A stretch of DNA of 64,000 nucleotides from Lactarius indigo (lineage: Eukaryota > Basidiomycota > Agaricomycetes > Russulales > Russulaceae). This document shows positions 56,250 through 64,000 of this stretch, one piece after another (the stretch's first letter is position 1; every line of letters begins with the position of its first letter). The position numbers were made by a program, and so were the translations under genes. Location: contig JAFKAC010000032.1 in the NCBI GenBank assembly GCA_025766275.1, forward strand, positions 62,001 to 126,000, written 5' to 3'. The notes under the pieces are model-generated. The model did no database searches. It was given only the letters and a program-made list of their open reading frames with translations, and was not told the DNA's origin.

Positions 56250-57745
56250 CGCCACCTCACTCACCTCCTCTCACTCACGCTCACTTTCACCAACTCTGCA
56301 CCTCCCTCTTCTCGCCGCGCTCTCTTCGTCGCTCGCCTGCTCTTCCTCCTCACTTGTCTCCCCGCTCGTCGCCTGCTGCTGCTGCTGCTGTTGTTGCTAA
56401 CCTCTACCTCGCTCGCCGCCGCCTCCTGTTCCTGTTGCTATTCATCCCCCTCGCTCGCTCGCTGCCTCCTCTGCCTCCGCCTCCTCCTCCACCTTCACCA
56501 CCACCACCTCCATCACCACCTCGCTCGCCTCCTCCCCCTCGCTCGCTCGCCGCCTCCTCTTCACCTCCACCCCGCTCGCTCGCCTCCACCTCCACCTCTA
56601 CCTCCATCACCTCGCTCGCCTCCTCCCCCTCGCTCGCCTCCTCCCCCTCGCTCGCCTCCTCCCCCTCGCTCGCCTCCTCCACCTCCACCTCCGCCACCTC
56701 CCCCTCGCTCTCCCCCTTCTCCATGTCCACCACCACCACCCCCTCGCTCGCCGTCGCCTCCTCACCTCCACCCCGCTCGCTCGCCTCCTCCACCTCCACC
56801 ACCTCGCTCGCCTCCTCCTCGTTCGCCGCCGCCGCCGCCTCCACCTCCATCTCCACCTCCTCCACCCCCTCGCTCACCGCCGCCTCCTCCTCCTCACCTC
56901 CAGCCCGCTCGCTCGCTCGCTCGCTCGCTCGCCGCCGCCGCCTCCACCACCACCACCACCACCTCGCTCGTCTCCTCCCCCTCGCTCGCGCCGCCTCCAC
57001 CGCCTCCACCTCGCCCGCCGCCTCCTCCAGCACCTCGCTCGCCTCTTCCTCCCTCCCTCTCACTCGCCGCTTCCTCCTCCTCCAGCACCACCTCGCTCGC
57101 CTCCTCCCCCTCGCCCGCTCGCTCGCCGCCTCCTCCTCACCTCCACCTCGCTCGCTCGCCGCCTCCACCGCCTCCTCCACCCCCGCGCTCGCCGCCTCCA
57201 TCACCTCCTCCACCACCTTGCTCGTCTCCTCCCCCTCGCTCGCTCGCGCCGCCTCCACCTCGCCCGCCGCCTCCTCCACCACCTCGCTCGCCTCTTCCTC
57301 CCTCCCTCTCGCTCGCCGCCTCCTCCTCCAGCACCACCTCGCTCGCCTCCTCCCCCTCGCTCGCTCGTCGCCTCCACCACCTCCACCACCTCGCTCGCCT
57401 CTTCCTCCCTCCCTCTCGCTCGCCTCCTCCTCCTCCTCCTCCTCCTCCTCCAGCAACACCTCGCTCGCCTCTTCCTCCCTCCCTCTCGCTCGCCTCCTCC
57501 TCCTCCTCCTCCTCCTCCAGCACCACCTCGCTCGCCTCCTCCCCCTCGCTCGCTCGCCGCCTCCTCCACCTCGCCCGTCGCCTCCACCTCCACCACCTCG
57601 CTCGCCGCCTCCTCCTCCAGCACCACCTCGCTCGCCTCCTCCTCCTCCTCACCTCCACCTCGCTCACCGCCTCCTCCACCTCCCCCCCCCCCTCGCTTGC
57701 CTCCTCCTCCTCGTCGCTCGCCACCACCACTACCTCCTCGCTCAC
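56250..57745. repeat. CT-rich low-complexity tract (ctcgctcgcctcctcc)
   Basis: About 1.5 kb of imperfect microsatellite built from cctcc, ctcgctcgc and ccacctcc. Plus frames read as Ser/Pro/Leu or Arg runs, and minus frames as Glu/Arg/Gly runs. Several frames are open at once because the composition lacks A and so lacks stops. I do not treat it as coding. Confidence 0.9.
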
Positions 57746-57967
57746 TCACCTCAATTTGATTTCGCCAGACTGGGAAGGGTGCTCATGTGACTTTTGATTA
57801 TTAGCTAAGAAAAATATATGTATTGTATACTTGTAAATCTAATGTTATCTATTAGTTAATAGTTGGTGCTAGATTAAATAAAAAAATGTGTGTTTGGACG
57901 GAGATCAAACTTTGACGACGGTCCAGAGCGGACCGGACCGTGAGATCTTTGCGAAAAGTACGCAACT

Positions 57968-57976
57968 TTCACTGGT
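57968..57976. repeat. MULE target-site duplication (right)
   Basis: ttcactggt, matching 52,079-52,087. Confidence 0.8.
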
Positions 57977-58624
57977 GACACGGCCGCTCACTGAGCCTTA
58001 TCGACTTATCGCTTAAGGCACCTGTTGGGAATATGTTCTGATCAAACATATCGAGCATCATATTCAAGCAGAATACAGCGCGAATCTCAAGAACAATCAA
58101 GCTATAACAGGTGTCCGAGCACCACCTGATGACAATTAAACCGTTTATGACCTGCCCTACTCCTTATCATCAGCAAATAAAAAAAAGGTTGACAAGTGGT
58201 TATAACCGCTTATAATCGCCGTAAGCGGTCTGAGCAGGTCCGGGATTACAAATCGCCGAAAGCGATTGTGGTCGTTCGATGGTTTTGAAATCGTTTGGCA
58301 ATTATGCCCATGAATGGTAATCGCTTTTGTGGATTGTATAAACTAAAACTCTTCACACGGGTTGTATGTGCTTACAATTGATTATAATTCAGAGGGTAGC
58401 TAGTTAGAAAAATTACAGTGTACTGTACCGGACTTTTCTCTTTTTGCTCTTGGCTCTATCTTAATTATTGTTTGATCACCTTGCTTGCCAAGTCGGCTGA
58501 CCTCTCATCTCATATTTCACAATACAACTAAGGGTACATAATAAACTGGATTTGGACAGAATTGAACATGCGGTCTGAACGTGAGTGCTGACATAACGAC
58601 TTGAGACTATGACGAGTATTACCG
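57977..58624. other. Spacer with hairpin cluster
   Basis: No gene. Between 58,190 and 58,390 there are short hairpins, including accgctta ... taagcggt and aatcgc ... gcgatt, resembling those at 60,440-60,790. Confidence 0.5.
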
Positions 58625-59394
58625 CTACACCAAAAGTTCATCTGTAACGTACACAACATTATTATACTTGAATAGACATGAGAGGTTTTCAACGTATAGG
58701 CACGCGGTGGCACAGTGGCGCACCTCTTCGTTCATCCCAACTACCCACTCGTAATCAGCCGAGATCGACTGATATTTACTCTCTCCCACACTGATGATAT
58801 TGCAACACGGCAGCTGCGAGGCAAGTACATCTTGAAGCGCTTCGCGAACACCAACACCGCGGGCGTCTTCGCTAGGGTGTGCCCTTCGATCCGCACGCGA
58901 TAGGCCAAACTGACGAACGACGAGCGGCTGTGAGTACACGAGCCAGCGAGCTCCGGCGGGAATAGGCGCAATCAATGGACGCTCCATTTCGACGCAGCAC
59001 GCCATCCGTGTGCTCCATGTTTCCCACGACGTCGGCCCGCATCCGCTAGAAGGATCAGAAGAGAGAGGTAATCACGCCGCATCGCGAGCCAATAGGACGT
59101 CATGGTGCCGTTTTGGGTCGCCATTTGCGCGGTCAGTCCGACCAGACAGGCGTCTGGGGAAGGACGAAAGGGGAGACATCGAGAGCGCGAGCGCGAGGAG
59201 GAGGACGTCGTGAGACATGCTTGCGATAGACGAAACGATGCAGAAAGTGGGTGGACGCCCGCTCGGGGGATAGGTAGGCATAGCTGTCGGACTCTGAGCA
59301 ATTTTTTACCGCCCACGAGGCGATGGACATCTAGGGTATTTGTTTGCAGGTTGATAAACGCGAGCAATTCAGCGTCGATAAGAGTGCCTGTCAC
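58625..59394 (-). CDS. Hypothetical minus-strand gene
   Basis: Overlapping minus-strand frames (58,972-59,394 and 58,625-59,005) suggest exons of one gene, with blocks such as LLAFINLQTNTLDVHRLVGGKK and APIPAGARWLVYSQPL. The phrasing recalls the C-terminal beta-propeller part of Agaricomycete F-box proteins, but no F-box is visible and frames change more than two clean introns would explain. It may be degenerate. Confidence 0.3.
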
Positions 59395-59644
59395 AATCCG
59401 CCACCGCCTCCTCGTGCTGTGATGGCTCCATGCTCACATAACAAGTGGCGCAGTTGCTGTAGAATACAGGTTTGGGGTGAGGTACCAGCTGCAGGATGCT
59501 GCAGCGGGGGAAGGTCCAGCGGGAGTTGTGCGCGTGAGGCAGCGGGAGGGCTATGCTCTGCTTTTGAGTGAGAGGGGATGCCCTACCAGAACAGAGAAAG
59601 GAAGTCAGGTCAGCTCGGTTGTGGGTCATCAAGATTGACACACT

Positions 59645-60123
59645 CACTCTTGCATAACGTTCCTATGGAGTTGATGTGGCCCCGGCTGCACTGTACGGAG
59701 ACGAGTCCGTGTGAGTTCGAAGCGGAGCGGATTCCGCGCAGGGGTTAAGGGGGAGGTAAGCGAGGGAAAGAAGAGCCCGGAGCGAAGTTGGGGTGCCAAC
59801 GGGGACGAGGACCGCGGGCGAGCGGGGAGGAGGGCGCGGACTCGTACGGGTTGCCGAGGTCGGAGAAGGAGGACCCGGTGGTGTGGAAGGGGGTGGGGCC
59901 TGTGTGCGTCGAGCTGATCGTGCCGTTCGGGGCGGGGCTGAATCAAGAGGCCATACGAACAAAAGGAAACGAGATACGATGACGCACAAAAATACCACCC
60001 CCTCCTGAGTCCGGCGACGGGCGCGACGATCTGTGCATTCTCCAACGGCATCTTGAAGGTGGCTAAGGGAGCCGACGAGGTGGTTTGATGCGCGGCAGAG
60101 GACAACGAATCAGAGAGCGACAA
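59645..60123 (-). CDS. Hypothetical minus-strand gene, low confidence
   Basis: An ATG at about 60,123 opens a short exon (MSLSDSLSSAAHQTTSSAPL ... VAPVAGLR). A possible intron from about 60,000 to 59,945 is followed by a Pro/Ser/Thr-rich stretch. No domain is recognised, and the second part is open in more than one frame. Confidence 0.25.
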
Positions 60124-60429
60124 GGCAGAGACGACGAGGCAGAGACGATGGATTAGGGCTAGGTATTAGCGTATGAAGGTGGTCGAAATCCAAGTCGAAA
60201 TCACTTAGCGGCGACGACTTGACTTGGGATCTAGGTGGCTGCGGTGGCAAAGGATTCGGTGAATGAGCACGGCCGAAACAGGCAGAAGTAGTCAATTTCG
60301 GGCCCAGAGCCCGAGCTAGCCTTACAATGCGAAGAGTTTTGAATCCAATTGAGAAAAAGACAACCGCAGGAGAGGACTGGGTGTGTCATCACGGGTAAGT
60401 GAACCTGTCCCACAGTCGGGAGTGCGGGT

Positions 60430-60790
60430 TTTGCCGGCTCCTGAAATTGTATGTGCGCACAAGTGTGTACATATAACCCAGCCACGAGCCATCCAGAAAT
60501 TGCATGCAATTATAACTTGGCCATGAGGGTTAGCCAGAAATGATATGCGCATATCATGCAGCCACAAGAGCCGTCCAAACATTGTATGTACTTACAACTC
60601 GGCCATGAGACTTTCACAGGAATTACAAGCGCTTACAGCTGGGCTGCATGTGACCACGAGAATCATAAGCACTTATATGCCACATATAATAGTCCATTTG
60701 GAATCACGGCCCAATACGAGCAATTGTTATTTCAAGATAAGTCCGAATCCGATTATAATCTCCGTAAGCTCTTTCGATTTTGGTAAGCAC
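60430..60790. repeat. Array of about 41-bp units with palindromic cores
   Basis: At least five units share a frame of the type ccagaaa - core - ctcggccatgag. The cores differ but stay palindromic or nearly so: gatatgcgcatatc, attgcatgcaat, tgtgcgcaca, tgtatgtacttaca, ttacaagcgcttacag. They lie just downstream of the GTPase C-terminal fragment on the minus strand. Confidence 0.6.
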
Positions 60791-61655
60791 ATAAAATTTT
60801 TATTTTTATTTGCTGATGATCTATATCCAGTTGCTGGCGAATCAGATCCGCGAGTTTCTCCTTGGGGTCTAGAGCCCTCGTTCTAGAAGCTATATCACTA
60901 ATCAGTCGGTGTATGTTTCCGGCGTGGGAGTTTTCGTAGCTCTTCAACGTGTCCGCGATGAGCTCCCTGGTGAGAAGCCTAAGTGATCCCATTGCCAGTA
61001 CGGTAATAAACAGGTTATGTAGAATCAGAGTGAGATCCACGATGTACGCCCCTAGACACCGAGCGGTCAATGGACTGTTGCAAGCAAACATCAATATTAA
61101 TTTGCGTCCGGTATATGATTTCCACGAACATCGCTTGATATTTTTGACAGAGAAATTTGACTGCGACAACTGCAATACCGGCCCCACTGAGCACCTGCAC
61201 AGAAGAGGTAGTGACCGCACCAGCAATTGAACTCAGGTCGGAGAGGGCGGACAGCGTCTCGCTCATGCCTCTAGAAATGACTATGGCTAAGACCTTGGCT
61301 AAGACGGCAATTTTGGGCGAATGACTAGACTCACCCACTGGCAGGTTGGGGTTCAGTTAACAATGGCTTAATGAGCCCGATCATGTTTTCGCGAAAGTAT
61401 TTCGCTGACAGCAACAAATACTGTAAAGCCGTCGCTGACAGGTCCGGGGACAGTTATTCAGATCCAGATACAACCCCCGAGTCAGGCTCGCAGAAGAAAA
61501 ATCGAGACACACATTTTATTGACAAATTAACCTTTTGCTCTGCATCGATTTGATGAGCAGCTGCCCACTGCACCCTTACGTCTCCTTCCACCGCATGCAG
61601 ACGTTTCCAAGTAGTCTCAGTCAACCCTTTGAGCATATTGATAAATTCTAAGCAA
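60753..61655 (-). pseudogene. G-domain GTPase, C-terminal half
   Basis: The minus strand from about 61,655 (MLKGLTETTWKRLHAVEGDV) contains exons with GMSETLSALSDLSSIAGAV and, after an intron of about 54 nt, PLTARCLGAYIVDLTLILHN followed by LTRELIADTLKSYENSHAGN. This is the hydrophobic C-terminal region I associate with the Agaricomycete G-domain family. There is no P-loop or G4 motif here; those are in the N-terminal half at 5.6-6.9 kb. A frame ends at 60,753. Without an N-terminus it is a fragment, unless its 5' half lies beyond 64 kb across the satellite. Confidence 0.55.
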
Positions 61656-61796
61656 AGGAATGGTCAGCACCGTAGGATATTGATATTAAAAAGTATCGCT
61701 CGAATTAGGGTATTTTTGGTGCGTTAACACTGTGACATATTCGAAGCACCGCTGAGAAGTGTCAACCAACTCATCCAGATGACGCTTGGCTCCTTC

Positions 61797-61912
61797 GTAC
61801 TGGTGATTTCATGTGTAGCACTTACGTTCTTTACGATGTATTTAAGCTGCCTTACGCGCACCTGGTACTTCAGTCGTTTCTGACAACCGTGCCAGCCTAC
61901 TGCGTTTTGTCA
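61797..61912. repeat. Dispersed 115-bp repeat, copy 2
   Basis: Partner of 51,772-51,886, in the same orientation. Confidence 0.75.
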
Positions 61913-62000
61913 TAGCTTTCACATTGTTGCCCCAGATTGTCTTTGGTGACGATGTAGCCAATGCAGACAACTTCAGGTCCCGTGATACGCAGAGCGGAGA

Positions 62001-62108
62001 CACTGTGGGGATTTTACAATGTAATCCAATTCAGTTGCAAAAATATGACCAATCAGATTTCGTGAAATAGCCGACTAAATTGGATTACATTGTGAAATGC
62101 CCGCAGTG
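62001..62108. mobile_element. CACTA-type MITE, 108 bp
   Basis: Begins cactgtggg and ends cccgcagtg, with inverted repeats of about 30 bp (ttttacaatgtaatccaatt and its complement). The 3-bp duplication aga flanks it. The CACTG...CAGTG ends and 3-bp TSD fit the CACTA/EnSpm superfamily. The paralogous site near 2,005 is empty. Confidence 0.85.
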
Positions 62109-62338
62109 AGACAAGATCCTGGCATCGTTTCTCTAGTACATTCAGGTACGCGCATTTAAAGCCGATGCTCAAGCAATACAAAGAGCCTATTGATCTCATT
62201 GGTAGAGCCTTTGCTACGTTTTTATAATACAGATTTTAGAGCAGTCAGATAAATGGGAATGACGTCCAAGAGAGTATCAATGCTCAGTTTAAGGGTTCGG
62301 AGTTGTCGGGATGGGATGGGCTTAACGAACGATAATAA

Positions 62339-62860
62339 TCAGAAGCAGTTGGTACGAGAAAGGTGATCCAACATACGAAGACGATGGCTGAGTAGAATTT
62401 CAGACAGTGCGGCGATGAATGCGGTTCGTTCGGACGAATCCCCTAGTTGCACAAGGGCGATCTCAACCTTCTCCTGTGTGTCAGTTTCCATATATATTGC
62501 AAAAGCCTTGCGAAAGGCGTCGATAAAGGAGATGGACGAGGATTGGTACCAAAAGGAATTTTCCAGACAAATGACGAGCGCTGCATGATGCCGAAAAATG
62601 AACGGCAACTTCGAAGGACAATAAGTACAGGAAGATAATCGAACGAACCAGAAAACATGGGAATGGAGGGTTTCTGATGTTAATCAGGATCTATTACTGT
62701 GACGTGAGATTAAACATGACGAACATCAGACATTTTCTCCACGATTGCCAATACTTCCTCGGTGTTGTGTGACTGAGGAAAGGAAGAACGAAGTTGAAGG
62801 CAGGCGGGATCAGCGTGATTGCAACGGTACAAGAGGAGGGTACCCACAAGCTGGTGACGT
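62339..62860 (-). pseudogene. Orphan reading frame in satellite flank, copy B
   Basis: The downstream block 62,608-62,339 is open for 89 codons (HHAALVICLENSFWYQSSSI ... SHRLRMLDHL), matching copy A. The upstream block (62,860-62,700) reads VGTLLLYRCNHADP but has a stop where copy A reads through. Family unknown. Confidence 0.4.
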
Positions 62861-62870
62861 TAAAGTCAGC

Positions 62871-64000
62871 TTGTCAGTCATAAAGTTCCGAACAAAAGGG
62901 AGAGAGCAACTCACAGTCTGGACACGTTTTCAAGTTGGGTTGTCAGTCACTGAATTTTGCACAAAAGGGAGAGAGAGACTCACTGCCTGGACGTGTTTTC
63001 AAGTGGCGTGATCAATCGGCAAACATTGCACAAAAGGGAGAGAGCGACTCACAAACTGGAAACGTTTTCAGGTAGCGTGGTCAGTCGATGGATTTTTCAC
63101 AAAACGGAGACCAACTCACAAACTGGACACGTTTTCAGGTGGCGCCATCAGTCGGTGACTTTTTCACAAGGGAGAGAGTGACTCACTCGCTGGACAGGTT
63201 TTCGGGTGGCATCATCAGTCGGCGAATTTTGCACAAAATAGAGAGACCAACTCACAAACTGGAAAGGTTTTCAGGTGGCGTGGTCAGTCGACGAATATTG
63301 CCCAAACGGAGAGACCGACTCACGAACTGGACACGTTTTCAGGTGGTGTGGTCAGCCAGCAAACATTGCAAAAACGAAGAAACCGACTCGCTCGCTGAAC
63401 ACATTTTCAGGTGGCATGGTCAGTCGCCGAATTTGGCACAAAACATAGACAGCCACTCACGGCCTGGACACGTTTTCAGGTGGCATGGTCAGTAGGCAAA
63501 CATTGCACAAAACGGAGAGAGCGACTCACTCCCTGGACACGTTTTCAGGTGGCGTAGTCAGTCAGCGAACATTGCACAAAACGGAGAGAGCGACTCACTC
63601 CCTGGACACGTTTTCAGGTGGCGTAGTCAGTCAGCGAACATTGCACAAAACGAGGGGCGACTCACTCGCTGGACATGTTTTCAGGTGGCACGGTCAGTTG
63701 CCGAATATTTCACAAAACGGAGAGAGCGACTCACTGCCTAGACACATTATCAGGTGGGATTGTCAGTCGCTGAACATTGCACAAAACAGAGAGAGCGACT
63801 CACAAACTGGACATGTTTTCAGGTGGTTGGTCAGTTGCCAAATTTTGCACAAAACAGAGAGAGAAACTCACTCGCTGGACACGTTTTCAGGTGGTATCGT
63901 CAGTCGGCGAATTTTGCACAGAACGGAGAGAGCGACTCACTCCCTAGACACGTTTTCAGGTGGTGTGATCAGTCGCCGAATTTAAAACAAAACAGAGAAA
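62871..64000. repeat. 69-bp minisatellite array B (continues past window)
   Basis: About 16 units of the same 69-bp repeat as array A, in the same orientation, with more substitutions and short deletions. The array is cut by the end of the window. Confidence 0.92.

Larger units (their letters stand above)
52088..57967 (+). mobile_element. Mutator-like element (MULE), 5.9 kb
   Basis: The terminal inverted repeats align in register over about 39 bp. Both start agt, differ over the next bases, then share acttttcgcaaagat and cacggtccggtccg. The 9-bp duplication ttcactggt flanks them. The left half holds a four-exon MULE transposase, and the right half holds repeats and a CT-rich tract. The transposase appears intact, so the element may be autonomous. 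Confidence 0.9.
61913..62870. repeat. Duplicated satellite flank, copy B
   Basis: Colinear with 1,880-2,765 and leads into the same minisatellite. It differs by scattered substitutions, small indels, and the MITE at 62,001-62,108. Confidence 0.8.

Noticed and set aside
56162..57797. Proline/serine-rich proteins of over 500 residues on the plus strand and Glu/Arg-rich ones on the minus strand
   Set aside because: Composition-driven open frames on both strands in a CT microsatellite, with no conserved segment.
58160..58185. The word atcatcagcaaataaaa, shared with the GTPase C-terminal end (about 60,800-60,825), as proof of a duplicated gene end
   Set aside because: The match is only about 17 bases in AT-rich sequence, and the flanks do not align.
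1..64000. tRNA or rRNA genes
   Set aside because: Scanning by eye I found no cloverleaf with A and B boxes and no conserved rRNA words. This is not a substitute for a covariance search.

Overview
The window looks like a repeat-rich segment of a basidiomycete (Agaricomycete) genome. The coding remnants have many short introns (about 45-70 nt, GT...AG). The host genes resemble the ER folding-sensor UGGT, a polo-like kinase, and a G-domain GTPase family that I associate with Agaricomycetes. The transposons are those usual in such fungi. Species cannot be fixed from the sequence; a Ceratobasidiaceae/Rhizoctonia-type genome is a guess.

Layout. 0-10 kb: a LINE 3' fragment, a duplicated flank, a 69-bp minisatellite (about 35 units), the N-terminal half of a G-domain GTPase gene, and a frameshifted polo-like kinase pseudogene, all genes on the minus strand. 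10.17-42.71 kb: one 5'-truncated LINE on the minus strand, bounded by a 17-bp target-site duplication and cut by five later insertions. These are an unclassified 751-bp insert (10.75-11.50 kb), a hAT DNA transposon (12.98-28.44 kb) that itself carries a Copia element (21.38-27.74 kb), a Ty3/Gypsy chromovirus-type retrotransposon (29.27-37.12 kb), a solo LTR (37.60-38.40 kb), and a foldback-like element with about 330-bp inverted repeats (40.13-42.55 kb). Removing them and one copy of each target duplication leaves about 5.2 kb of LINE. 42.7-45.2 kb: no convincing gene. 45.2-51.6 kb: a multi-exon UGGT gene ending in an ER-retrieval RDEL. 52.09-57.97 kb: a MULE DNA transposon with 9-bp TSD and an apparently intact four-exon transposase. 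58-60.8 kb: weak reading frames and two clusters of short palindromes. 60.8-64 kb: the C-terminal half of a G-domain GTPase, a CACTA-type MITE, a second copy of the duplicated flank, and the same minisatellite running off the end.

How it fits together. The host genes are ordinary single-copy-type functions (ER glycoprotein quality control, a mitotic kinase relic, an orphan GTPase), and most of the window is mobile DNA. Relative ages can be read directly: LINE first, then its five passengers. The Gypsy LTRs differ at about 19 sites, all transitions, while the Copia LTRs look identical. Both window ends carry the same flank-plus-satellite unit, with the two GTPase halves placed on opposite sides of it.

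The strongest mechanistic signals are in the Gypsy element: an 11-nt self-complementarity expected of Tf1/sushi-type self-priming, and a canonical -1 slippery heptamer in the gag/pol overlap.
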